Shown piece by piece: positions 34,601 to 45,855 of a stretch of DNA of 64,000 bases. The position numbers and the translations under genes were made by a program. How positions within the stretch are numbered: the stretch's first letter is position 1; each line of letters starts with the position of its first letter. The stretch lies in NCBI GenBank assembly GCA_003952965.2, contig CM025853.1, forward strand, positions 841,692-905,691, read 5' to 3'. Origin of the DNA: Morella rubra. Taxonomy: Eukaryota; Streptophyta; Magnoliopsida; Fagales; Myricaceae. A model generated the notes under the pieces. It did no database searches and was not told the origin of the DNA. It saw nothing but the letters and a program-made list of their open reading frames with translations.

Positions 34601-37600
34601 TTCAACATGTAAGTTGCCTTCTTAAACTTCAAAAAAGAGCAGCTGCTTGAAGTACGAAAACAAGGAATCTCATATTGAAGTATAAGTGACAGGAAGTGAT
34701 CTCCTAGGCATTCTGCTTTGTAGAGCTGTTTATAGAAGAATGGACTAGATGAACCTGGCTATCATCTTTTGGTGAGGGCAAGTATATGGTTTGAAAGATG
34801 GCATAAAAATATACAAAGAGAGATACAAACGCGTATATGTGTATACCTATATCCTATTTGGCCTAAGCTGTGGCTGGGATGCTGACCTCTCAATCTAAGA
34901 TAGAGTGAGAGTTGAGTTGCTGCCCTTGAACATCAAGTTAGCCTACATTTTGATTGTCAAAGTCATGAAAACATGAGGGCACCTCGCTACAATACTTAGA
35001 TGGCATGCTGATTCCTGCAGCATGTTTTCTATATCTTTTTGGCATGGTGCCGTTTATGCTCTCATGCTGTGGGATCTAACTGTTATCATGTTCTGTTATA
35101 CTTCTTGTATTTTCTCTGTTCTAGAACTGACATCCATGGTTTTGGTCGGTGAAAAAAATTGACCTATTTTTCCTCCCCCCCCACCCCCCCCCCCCTCTTT
35201 TTTTTTCTTTCTCTTTTGCCCTTTTTTTTCCTTTTCTAGGATCTGCTGTTGGATTTAGGTTGGATAGCCTTCTTAAACTCACTGAGACCCGTGCGCGGAA
35301 CAACAAGATGACTCTCATGCATTATCTTTGTAAGGTACAAGTTGGTACTTGAGTATTTTAACTTGACTTCCCATCGTTTCAAAAATTCTTGCAGAACATA
35401 TGGAGTGCTTCTCAATTGTCGATGGAAATTTAGTTAGTCAATAAATGCTAAATGTTATTCATAGATTCAAGGTTAATGACTTAATGACTGAAACTTTTAG
35501 ATCGGAATTTTCCTCTACATTTTGATTTGTTTGCACTTGGAAGTATGTTGGTACACTCTTGAGGTCTAGGCATGTCATTTGCCCTTGGCACTTCGAACTT
35601 AATATGCAAACAATCCAGTTTTTTTTTTCAGCTTATTTATTATTGAAGCTGTGTCATTAGGCATGGAACTTGTGGTGTGTATGTAATTTTGTAGTTGGTA
35701 CTCTGTATCCTATGACTGAGGGTCTCGGCTTGTATTTTGTCCTTGGCACTTTGAACAAATATGCAATCAATTTGTAAACCTGCAAGGTTGGGTTATGACG
35801 TGTTTGAAGTTCTGAAAAAATATCTTACCTGGACCAAGTTGCATTATCTTGTCATTAGAAAGAGAAAAGGACTGGCGATTTTTTGCCAATTTCTTTGCAA
35901 CAACTTTAAAATTGTGGTACTACACCCACCCCCCCACCCACACCCACCCAAGGGAAAAAAAAAAAGGAGAAATAAATTCTATAAATGTTGTCGTTGACTA
36001 AATAATCATGGACAGTTTTAGATAGTGTCAGGTGTCCTTAAAAATCTCAGATTTGACACTACATGTCTATGGGGACTTTAACATGTTCACCCTTCCCTAC
36101 AAGAAAAGAAAAAGAGGGAAAGGGGTTACGTATGGTACAAAATCCAGATGATTCTTCTAACTTTTCTCACTAAATGTTGATTTGCTAGATGCATTACCTG
36201 GTTGTTTGAAAGGGTTTCCTTAGTTCCTTCATTGTCCACTGTGCTAATAAACCCCCAAATTTTGGTTCTTCTGATGGTTTTTATGCATTTAAATAGAAGA
36301 AGTACATCTTGTTATATCTAAGTACGAGAACTGGTGATGTAATATGTGGTTTTCGTACATGATGCATTTTGTCTGTCACTTATAAAATTGCATGTTATGT
36401 TTTGGGTCATGTTTTGTTTAATATTGCTCAATACGCTGTAGGTGCTTGCTGATAAACTGCCAGAAGTTTTAGATTTTTCCCAAGATCTATCGAGCTTGGA
36501 GCCTGCTTCAAAGGTATTCTTGATTGCTTTTTGGTGAGAATCATTTTAAGAGGTTTTGTTTAGAGCTGGCACTTCTTGACTAAAATGTGTGTTTTACATC
36601 CAGATACAATTGAAGTTTTTGGCGGAGGAAATGCAAGCCATAAGCAAAGGTTTGGAGAAAGTTATTCAGGAACTGTCTGCCTCCGAGAATGATGGCCCTG
36701 TATCAGAGAATTTCATTAAGGTCTTTAAGGAATTAGTCTCTTTTTCTCGCCATAGACAAGATCTATCAATGTCTGCATATCTTTTCCCTGTCATTGTTTT
36801 TTTGCTGGGCCCCCCCGGGGGGTGTGGTGGTGTGAATTTGCAGGAGGTGGGTGAAGTATCCAACCTGTTGTTGGTATAATGTGATCAAATTGATAAATTG
36901 ACCCTTCTCCGTAGGGCCATCTACTTCTAAGCAGTCACATATTTTCTTGCAATAATTACTTCTATTCTTTTAACTGATAGTCTCTGAAGTTTTTATTGTA
37001 AGTGGCTAAGCTATTTCAGCCCATACCTCCTCATCTTGCAAAGCTAGAAACGTTTTTGTGGGATCCTCTAATGTTCTCCCTTGGTGCTAGTACTGTCATT
37101 AAATTCTCAAGAATTTTTCATTTTGATTATCTTTTCTACCTGACCTTTTGGCTAGTAATTCCTCTCAACATCTTTCCTCAGTTTCTTTCACACACATGCA
37201 CCCAAAAAGCGAGTGAGCAAGTTCATCTTCTTCTAAAGTATCATAGAACGGTTATTTCTAAGCTGAATGAGATGATTAGCTAGGGCTAGCAGGTGGTGGG
37301 ATATGAACGAGATTATCATGAGGGTGTTTAGAAATTGAAATAGCCTTTGAGTTAAGATGTCGAATTTTGAATTTTATGAGATCTGTAGCAATCTGATCTC
37401 AAGATACTGTTTTAGAAGGCAAAGGAGGGGGCAAATTGTAGAGAAATTTAGAGCAGAAGAAGAGCATGGAAATATCTTAGGCAGCGCTGCCATCAGTGAA
37501 TCTGATCTCCAATTTGATTTAGTCAATGTCTAACAAATTTGTAAGTGTCTTACTCATACGAGACACATTACATGAACCAAATGTTGAAGCTACTGTGAGA

Positions 37601-38713
37601 TTTTTAAAGTGCTCCATATCCACGGCCAAGTACGGTTTGGATAAGTACCATTTAAAATATTAATTTTGGTAGTTTATCGGAAGAATCCCAGGCGTGATTT
37701 TGTCTAGCATTTATTAGGCTTCTTTTATCCTCCTCCTCAATTTTTCTTGAACTTGTGGCTCCTTCTCTATCGTTCGGGCTCTAATAAAATAGTTTTCTGC
37801 TATCTTTTCAGACTTTAAAGGAGTTCCTTCTTTTTGCGGAAGCAGAAGTGAGGTCTTTGGCTTCATTGTATTCTGGCGTGGTAGGCCTCGGTTTCAAAAG
37901 TGACAAAGTGTTTAATTGTTTGCAAGTACAAAAACTAATCTGTATCATTTGGAATGTATAAAGGGTAAAATTGTGGATGCATTGATCCTCTACTTCGGAG
38001 AAGATCCATCTCGCTGCCCCTTTGAGCAAGGTATGGTAACTTAAAATTTTGAGCTTTTCTGATTGAATGTTGTATTAACTGATGGTTCACCAGAAGTATG
38101 GAACTCAAAGCAGTTCCCATGATGGACGTTTTGGCTTTGAGTTCCTAAGTTTTGGAAGGTTTAACAAATTCAATAAATCTTGGTTTTTCATATTGTGTAT
38201 TGCTAAGTTTGTTATCATTTTGGAAACTACATATGATGCTATTACTAATCATTGCTCTTGACAGTATATTCAGGTGTCAAACAATCTAATAATCTATTGA
38301 TTCTCACTCTAGTGCCCCTGATTTGTGGTTTTCTGAACCATTAGAAACTTTATATGTGGCTGGGTCAACTGTTTGGAAATGATAGCTAACAGAAGCTTTG
38401 AGGTTTTGTAGTCTGCTTATCTACGTTGACAAGCTAGTCTACATATTCAATGAAATTTAGTTTGAGGGCAGCGCTTGCGCACCTCTTTCCAATTTTCTGG
38501 CACCTTATTACTCATCAAACCATATTTGCAGTTGTCTCAACTCTGTTCAATTTTGTGAGAATGTTCAACAAAGCCCATGAAGAGAACTGCAGGCAGCTTG
38601 AGCTTGAAATAAAGAAGGCAGCAGAAAGTGAAAAGTCAAAGACGGGTGCTTCACATGCAGAGTCCAAACATCTTTTAAATACCCCAATACACAGTGGAAA
38701 TGTTAAAACATGA
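25640..38713 (+). CDS. Class II formin (PTEN-like + FH1 + FH2), 17 exons
   Basis: An actin nucleator/elongator at membranes and microtubule-associated actin. Coding exons: 25640-25712, 26388-27088, 27651-27872, 27966-29601, 29693-29813, 30873-30944, 32292-32390, 32557-32597, 33878-33958, 34034-34084, 34173-34254, 35240-35334, 36442-36513, 36604-36720, 37812-37880, 37964-38030, 38532-38713. This gives ~1260 residues once two missing bases are allowed for. Domains: an N-terminal PTEN-like phosphatase and C2 module (~1-330), whose signature reads HCERGGWP (Cys ~126) without the catalytic Arg; a proline-rich FH1 (~500-830); and FH2 from KLKPLHW (~849) to the end. Anomalies: one base is missing in the CCCCCA repeat of exon 4 (~29152-29200), one is missing in exon 8 (~32570-32578), and intron 10 starts with GC. 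All other junctions keep phase. The closest family name from memory is FH13/FH14/FH18/FH20; the context favours FH13. Confidence 0.9.
29152..29200 (+). repeat. (CCCCCA)n repeat encoding FH1 polyproline
   Basis: About eight 6-bp units encode consecutive prolines within the formin FH1 domain. The reading frame changes across the repeat: upstream sequence encodes the N-terminal part and FH1 in one frame, and downstream coding (SGQVTGPQTPSPMPPPPP and on into FH2) is in another, as if one C were missing. Confidence 0.9.
30164..30262. repeat. Perfect 25-bp inverted repeat in formin intron 5
   Basis: The arm at 30164-30188 (beginning GGATGAACAAAAGC) is exactly reversed at 30238-30262, around a 49-bp loop. 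As RNA it would form a stable stem inside intron 5. Confidence 0.85.
30588..30826. mobile_element. MITE in formin intron 5, 239 bp
   Basis: The left end GGCTATGTTTGGTTTAGATC and the right end reversed GGCTATGTTTGGATTGATC both continue into TCAAAAC, giving ~26-bp terminal inverted repeats with few mismatches. The interior has repeated GGGATTGGTGAAAA and GTTAAAA motifs. The target duplication is not clear (AT or less). The end motif resembles Tourist-type elements. Confidence 0.75.
31765..31892. repeat. Tandem duplication, 2 x 64 bp, formin intron 6
   Basis: Two adjacent near-identical copies, each containing GTCAAACTATCAGC and CCTTATTTTCTGGAAGTTC, with a few substitutions between them. Confidence 0.85.
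33144..33425. repeat. Spaced tandem duplication (~105 bp) in formin intron 8
   Basis: Segments near 33144-33250 and 33319-33423 share ACTTTTATCAAG, GGTATTCATCT, AAATGCA/ACATGCA and CTGTCTCAAGAAGTTCAAAG. The period is ~175 bp. It creates chance frames on both strands, which I rejected. Confidence 0.7.
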
Positions 38714-40656
38714 ATTTTTAAATGAGGTATCGCCCCTTTTGGATGGAGAGTCGAATAAATGCTCCAGCGTGGTGAGAACATTCATATTAGAGTTCCAAGC
38801 TGAAGAAAATATATTTAATGGTATAGGGAGAGGCATGTATATTAGCCAGTGGATTGAACCTGAAGCGTATGGTTCAGAGTGTAAGGACTGGCAAATTGAA
38901 TTTGTTCATTGAGAGGTAAATTGCTGGACTATTTTTCCTGAATTTAATGGGCAATGGTTCTTTTGCTTTTCTTGACAAGTGTTCCTAGATATGATATTAT
39001 TGTTCTTACAGCGGCAGAGATGGAGTTTGCATGATCCAGTTCTTCGGAGGGCAACCTGTACATATCTGCTCACAAAGTTTGTTGTTTGGGTCCTTGATTT
39101 ACTGCGGAGAAGGTTTTTTTCCCTCAAATATTGTAATTAGTATTGCATTTAGATTCCCACAGCTTAACTGGTTCTTTGATTTGGATATCCTTCTCTATGT
39201 TTTTCCTCTGCTATTTCCATGTACATATACTTTTGAATGTTTTGAGTCCTGTAAATGTATATTCCCCTCATTCTTTCTAAACAGTGCAAAATGAATCCAG
39301 GCCGCAACTGTGTCTGAAGATTTAAGATGCGTATATATTCCCCTTTCTTTCTTTCAACAATTAGCTTCATTTTTAGTTTGAGACGCAAACTGTCCTACGT
39401 ATTTAAGGCATAGTATATTTATGAGAAGCAGAGAGATGGGAATTTTGTGGGTGTTTGTGACAAGTATTGGTTTGTTAGTGGGATAGACACTATTCTTAAA
39501 AATTGTTTTTAGAAGGATAGAGAGAGATGGAGCGAAGTATAGGGAAAAAAGAAGAAGAAGATGATTTCAAATCTGAAGAAGGAAACAGATGTCTAATGAA
39601 AAAATAATAAAGAAACTATATGAATAAATGTGTCCTCTTTTAGGCCAAGTATATCGGCGGATCCCTTTGTTATAGAATTTTTTTGTTTTGTTTTGGGCAA
39701 CGAGGGACAATCCGCGGCACTTCTTATGCACCAAATTCGGACAGATTTAGTCTAGCTTGGTCAGCTTAGAGGGCTTAACATCATGGTATATCCCAAACAC
39801 GTGCAGCAATATCTCACCAAATGCATCATTTAAGTTACAAGTTTTGTTGTCGGGGAGAGTCAAATTAGGGTTGATCAACTGATTCATGGTACTTTTGACT
39901 AACTCATCTACGTCTCGGGAGCTATGCCCTTAATATACTTTTCATAGAATTCAGGTGCAAGTGGAGTGGAACAAACTCTTTCATTAGATCTCCAAATAAT
40001 CAAATGCAAATACCTATTAAATATCAAATTAATAGATATCAAAGCAGACAACTTCCGGAGCTTCTGGTCACCAATCTTCATCGACCCATACCAAGACAAA
40101 GTATCTGTTGGTTGATTGTCCAATGTTTAGGCACGTTATTTATCTGAATGGCAACGGTTTGGCCTCTCATTCCCATATTTTAATCATTTGGTTGGTCATT
40201 GAATAAGTTTAATTTCCAGCAAACTTTGGTGGTGATGTTATTATTCGGACGCGATTACGAATAGTTTATATGTCTGATGACTAACCTAATCTAACAGCAG
40301 TCAAACACCCACCTCAGTACTTGCATGAAGGGCCTATAAACAATGCTCCACAACCTTCAGGATTTCTCAGACAGTGTTAGATGCTTTCGAGATTATATAT
40401 GTATAAAAATACCCACACACGTATATGTATGAATACGGGTATGTGTTTGTGTTCATGTATTTTACATTATATCAAGACAAAAGAAGTCGTCTTGACAGAC
40501 TTGCAGGAGTTTGCCATTAAAAAAACAGTGCGAAAAGAGACAAAATTGGAGGCAACATTTAAGTATCCATTAAACTTATAGGAACTCTGTGTACCTATGC
40601 ACAGGCTCTCTTGTAGGACATAGGCTGAGGCTGTCAATTTTTTATTTATTTATGGA
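38714..40656. other. Formin 3' flank and spacer
   Basis: 38714 to about 39300 probably holds the formin 3' UTR, possibly with an intron (GAGGTAAATTG near 38911 and TTACAG near 39006). Beyond that is AT-rich spacer with a decayed coding-like remnant on the minus strand (39747-40123). Confidence 0.45.
39747..40123 (-). pseudogene. Decayed coding-like remnant, unknown family
   Basis: A minus-strand frame from 40123 to 39908 (containing APEFYEKYIKGIAPE) is followed after a frame change by another stretch ending at 39747 (starting MNQLINPNLTLPDNK, with NLNDAFGEILLHVFG). Both look like real protein, but I do not recognise the family and no splice sites explain the frame change. Likely a dead gene or element fragment. 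Confidence 0.3.
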
Positions 40657-41167
40657 TTAATTACAATTTTTCCCTCTAATTAGCATCGCATTCTTAAAAA
40701 ATCCTTTAAACTATAACTCGTTACAACTAACCTCATTAATCTACATTTACCGTTATGATTTAGTCCTCCACTCAGATTTTTCCGTTATTTGTGACGTTTT
40801 TCGTCCTATGTGAGCAACACGTAAGACTCTCTTTGCACAAAAATACCAAATTGTCCCTCCTTTTTCTATTTGGCCCAAGAAAACCATGGTTTTGCCTCCC
40901 AATGCAAATTTGCCCAAATTCGATTTTCTGTTTGGGAGTGATGCTGAATTAGAAAAAGTAATGGGCGTGGGTGATATGATATTTTTGAGCAAATAAGGTC
41001 CCACGTGTTGTTCAAGTACGATGGAAAACGTCGCACATAACGAAAAATCTGGGTGGAAGACTGAATCGTAACGGTAAATGTAAAATGAGAAGGTAAATTA
41101 TAACGAGTTATAGTTTAGAGGAGTTTTTGAGATTGAGGTGCTAGTTCGAAGAGGAAATTGTAATTAA
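40657..41167. mobile_element. Long-TIR non-autonomous element, ~510 bp
   Basis: Both ends start TTAATTACAATTT and remain alignable as reverse complements for about 170 bp. Shared blocks include AACTATAACTCGTTA, CATTTACCGTTA and CAACACGT. Only the central ~170 bp is unique. Long inverted repeats without a transposase suggest a Mutator-like MITE or a foldback element. No target duplication was resolved. Confidence 0.75.
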
Positions 41168-43736
41168 CTCTTTAGTTATTTTTTTAACAACCTCTTATGC
41201 AAAGGAATAGTGACCTGTGGGTCAAACTTTGGGATCCCTTTGTCTTCGAAAATCAATTGGGAGAGAAGATTGTGGTTCAAGGGATAATGTGGCCGGGTCT
41301 GTCTTTGTTTTTTTGTAATTTTTCTGTTCTCACTTTTGGGTGCTTGATTTTACAAAAGTAAAGATAGCTGTTGTGGGGGATGAATGATTAAGGCGTTAAG
41401 GATAATCTCTTTTGGGTTCTTAATTATTAGTTCCACTAGTTTTGTGTTTGAAGAATCTTTTGAGAGCACTATAGCCGAGGCACCCAAAAGTCCCCTACTC
41501 TCACATGCAAATAAAGACACTACAGATATTGCAAGATAAAGAGAGAGATTTGTTTTTCTGGTACGAGGGTTCTTTTGGATCTTAAAATAAGATGAAAGTG
41601 CTCAGAGAAGGAGACTTCTAGGTAATCCAAATCACTCACGAATCTTGGCCAGTACCTCTGCTCTATAGTTTTATGAACGTTAAAGGTGAAGAAAAAGATA
41701 AAACTTCAGAAGTTTACGTTGAATACAAGGTAGCACAGTTCATTTAACGTTTGCAGCAAATAATCTGTCATCTTAGCCGGCATCTAGTTTAAAGAGTTTG
41801 TATTCCTTTTGTTTGGAGACATCAAAACGCTGATCAGGATCGTCTGCAATTTTTATAATGCTCAAATTGTATATAAAATATAATTCAGAAAAAAATAGAT
41901 ACAATAATAGATTCGATTATAAAATTTATGCCGTTTAAAATTTTATATGAACAATATTAAATAGTATAATACCCACTTATTATATTTATCTCTTTTCAAA
42001 TTATATCGATACATATAATTGCGATAAGGAATTGCATAAGCTTCTAATCCTCAAAATACCACTTTCTTTTTCTTATAAAAAAGAAACATTAAAACACCAC
42101 CTAACTCAAGAGTTTGGATCTTATAATACTGTACTGAACACTCCTTAAAGTCTTCCTATTGTCCATTTACTTTATGATTTGCACAGATAATTAAGGCATA
42201 GTTAATTAACTCGTCTAATGGGTGAAAGCCTGAAACCTTACTGTACCCTTTCTAGGGAGGCGTTTGGTAAGGCTGAAACTTTTCTTTTGTCACGTTGTGG
42301 TGGGCGTATGGGGAATGTTTAGCGTATGGCATACTGATAGAATCCAACAGCCACAGGGTAAACAACAAACCCCACCACCGCTTTTTTGCCTCTGCATGTG
42401 GCCCAAATCGTACGAAGGGCTGCACAAAGGTAGCGACAAACAAAAGTTGCAGGCCACCGACACACACGACCTGCAATTCTTAGCAGTACTGTATTAAGAT
42501 TTCGTTTTCCTCTTTTATGAGGACAAAACCAGTCCTAGAATCTTGCTTAGAATGCAGAATTAAAATTGAGTTTCCGTGAATTATTGGGCATGCATGTGCT
42601 TCCTCAATTCACCTACACCAGCTTATACTGTAGGCCAAGAGCTTTAAACCATGAGGAATAATCTCTTTACGTCACCCCTAAAGATTAAGCTTGCAATCTC
42701 TTTGCTTAATCCCTAAACAAGTTCTCTATTACATCTCATGGAAAAAATAATATAAAACTTTTTTTAAATTTATCAAAAAAACTAACCAAATTCAAAGGAG
42801 TGAATGACTTAATATTGATGTGTTAAGGAAATGTAGTTTCTTAATATTGATGTGTTAAGGAAATGTAGTTTCGAAGCAAGCGATTGTCTCTAATAAGAGC
42901 TCTGCTCTCGAGATATGCACGAATGATGAAGTAATAAACGGAGGTTGGAGTAGTATTTACTTTTGTTTTCTAAATATTCCCATCAAAAGGGTATGAAAGA
43001 ACCTTTCACCCTCTTTGAACTGTTTATAGATGTTAATTAATCAGGATTTTACATAGATTAGACGAGAAGATCAATGCACTGAGATTTCATAAATGTAGCC
43101 AAAGAAATAATTAAAATAATTAGAAGTTTATTTTTTTTAAAAAAAAAACCCAAAGGATCATTATCCGATCTGCAGATTTTGAGAATCCCTACAGTATTTA
43201 TTAAAACAGATTGCAAATCCCAATCCCTCAAACAATCCATGGTCGTAAAATTCACCATTAAACTGAAGCTCTTCTTCAACAAGAGGTTAATTATTTTATT
43301 GAGGGTATTTATTTGTTTATTTATTTGAGTGGAGAGATAGCATTATCGTAGACTTTTATGATGGTGGGGGGAAAATAATGAGACACAAAGCTTGTGAATC
43401 ATAAATTTGTGGGGAAGACTGGGAGAGGTGTCAGTCTCTTGGGATTTACAATTACGGCCTCCATGGGGATTGAAAGGGGGAACAGGGAAAGAGTCGTACA
43501 AGCCATTCTGTGTTGATTTAACTTGGACCCCACCTTTTTTGTACCGTTAACGAAGGAACGTCAATTATACGACACACAAAAAGACACTGCGTTTTTGGGT
43601 CCTACAACTACTCTATGCCCCCCCCAGCCAAAAGTAAACCAACAAAAAAAAAAAAGCAGTAAACGTGCCTTCCACAATATTCTACTTATTGTCTATGATT
43701 TTCAATATTCAATCAGACTGTCTACTTTTAAATTAA
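41168..43736. other. Spacer
   Basis: No gene supported. It contains the 2 x 32-bp tandem repeat at 42809-42872. A less AT-rich block at about 42245-42500, with overlapping short frames on both strands, may be another small element, but I could not find matching ends. Confidence 0.45.
42809..42872. repeat. Perfect tandem repeat, 2 x 32 bp
   Basis: The unit begins TTAATATTGATGTGTTAAGG and is repeated exactly twice with no spacer. Its identity implies a very recent slippage or duplication. Confidence 0.95.
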
Positions 43737-44038
43737 GAGAAACTTCACTTTTTGACCTTGGATTATATAGCTAATGTCATTTAAGGATTAAATTATCAAT
43801 TTCATCAGGTTAAGCTCTCAAATTATCATAATTTTTCATTTTGCACCTATTAACTTGATCATACTATTAAAATTATCGAACTATAGACTACTTGAACAAT
43901 CTCAAGTACTATATCATATCATAAAAGATATATCAATGGATTGATAGTTCGCGAATACAATATAATGAAATTGATCATTTGGATTCTAAAATAGTACTAA
44001 TCCCATAATTTAGAGGGCACAACAAGTGAAGTTTCTCC
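43737..44038. repeat. Foldback element, family shared with 16227-16512
   Basis: The left end GAGAAACTTCACTTTTTG and the right end reversed GGAGAAACTTCACTTGTTG are inverted repeats. Imperfect complementarity continues inward (AATTATCATAATTTTT; TAGTTCG). About 300 bp, with no coding capacity. Confidence 0.65.
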
Positions 44039-44169
44039 ATATATTTGATTTGGATATCATAAAATAAAGATGTTGTAATTCTACAGGAGAACAAAAAAAA
44101 ATGCAAAAATATATTACATAATTTGAATTGTTGGAACTTGGTAATTATGAAATATATACAATAAGCCTT

Positions 44170-44287
44170 CTAGGATGTGGCTAGCTGGACTGACTAGGGT
44201 ACCACTTTCTGTTTGGAAAGTCCAGGTTCAAGTCCCTACACATCACGTATATATATACTCGCGACTTATTAGAAAAAAAAAAAAATA
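44170..44287 (+). mobile_element. tRNA-derived SINE-like element
   Basis: An RNA polymerase III A box (TGGCTAGCTGG, 44178-44188) and a B box (GGTTCAAGTCC, 44225-44235) are spaced as in a tRNA. A short unrelated body and an A-rich tail of about 14 bases (44274-44287) follow. No acceptor-stem pairing was found, so this is not a functional tRNA. The target duplication is unclear. Confidence 0.6.
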
Positions 44288-44779
44288 AAGAACGGGGTTT
44301 ATCTATGTATTAGCATAGTACTACTCCAATAATTCAGAAAAAAAAAATACTACTCGGAATAGATATTGCCCACAGAATTTTCTCCTTACCTATTAAGTAT
44401 ACACGGAAAAGAGACGGATTAATATCTTCACAATTTTCTAGTGTAATTCGGATAAATATAGACATAAATGTACATTGTAGGGTCTATGTTATCCGAAACT
44501 TTACATAGGCAAAATTAAATGGTATAAATTATACTTACTGTGTTTATTTCTCTCTGAATTGCACTTTACAATCTGAACAAAAAATTATAAAAGATCTTCA
44601 TCCGAAAAGATTCACATACTTTAAAATAAGGTTTAGAAGAAGAGAAGTGATCACCCAACAAGTGAAGATACCCAAATAGAAAGCTTTGAAAATTGAGGTA
44701 TGCTACTTAGAGCTTCACATATACAGCAAACAAAATAGCATAAGAACTGATATTTTTAGGGTTACAGTGCAACAAAAAA

Positions 44780-45177
44780 AAAAAATACAGGTTCACTTTT
44801 CACCCACGAACTACCATAAGTTTTGCACTTTACACCCTAAACTACCAATTTTAACACATTACCCTATAACTACCAATTTTTAACACTTTGCACCCTTTAT
44901 CAAATTTTCAACTAAAATGACGATAATGCCCTTGACCCATTTTGCATATATTTAAGATATTGTTGTCAATTCATTAATTTTTCAAGGGTATTATTGTCAA
45001 ATGGAGGGTGCAAAGTGTTTAATATTAATAGTTGGAGGGTGTAATGTGTCAAAGTGGGTATTTAAGGTGCAAAGTGTCTAACATTGGTAGTTTGAGAGTG
45101 CAATGTCTTAAAGATGGTAGTTTGGGGTGCAATGTGTCACTACCCCGGTAGTTTGTGGGTGAAAAGTGTATTTTTCC
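44780..45177. mobile_element. Foldback element with subrepeats in its arms, ~400 bp
   Basis: The left arm (AAAATACAGGTTCACTTTTC then ACCCACGAACTACC) is mirrored by the right arm (GGTAGTTTGTGGGTGAAAAG then TGTATTTTTCC). Within each arm a ~20-30-bp motif of the type GGTAGTTTGGGGTGCAATGT is repeated three to four times. No coding capacity. Confidence 0.8.
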
Positions 45178-45180
45178 CAT

Positions 45181-45855
45181 ATATATATTTTAGGGGTTAT
45201 GGTACATTATTCTTTGTTATGCAATGGAAGTTTCAATGTATTTTGTGAGACAGGTCAATATGAAAATGCTTATTGTAAAAATAAAATTATCTGAATAACA
45301 ATAAATGAAGTTTATAAATTTGGTACTCACAAATTAATGACAAAATTTAATCTATATCATGTGAATTCGAGTAGAAAAGCTCCAAGAAAATGATATCTGG
45401 ACAATCCCCCTGATCATATGAATAAGGGAGAGATTCACCTCCATGGAGAAAGAGTGGCATGAAAATAACCTTTCAAAGTTTGAAAATTGACCATAAAAAT
45501 GGCAATTATAAATATACAAGGTGACATGAGACGAAAATTCGGCCATATTTATTTACCCAAAAAAAAATATTCGGCCATAGAAGCACATGACGTAATCATC
45601 CTCAACGCAGTGCAGGTGCTAGTGTCTTGAAGTTCCACCTGCACTGAAGTTAAGGTTCCTCAATTACCCTGTAGATGGCTTCCATCTATTTAGAAGTGGT
45701 ATCGTAATGCGTACTTCGATACATACATATATGTTTATATGTATAATGTACGAGATTTCCACCACCAGCTCCGTCCCACCGCTGTAATCATTACCACAGA
45801 GAGAGAGAGAAAGAGAGGAAGGGTGGGAGGGAGAGTACAAAGCAAGTAATTAGAG
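45181..45855 (+). promoter_or_regulatory. Upstream region of reticulon-like gene
   Basis: It includes a short perfect hairpin (CAGTGCAGGTG at 45608-45618, reversed at 45636-45646) and a GA-rich tract at about 45799-45820, typical of plant 5' UTRs. AT-rich sequence at 45720-45745 could hold a TATA box. Confidence 0.4.

Noticed and set aside
44170-44260. Functional tRNA gene
   Set aside because: A and B boxes are present, but no cloverleaf acceptor pairing and an A-rich tail; better explained as a SINE.
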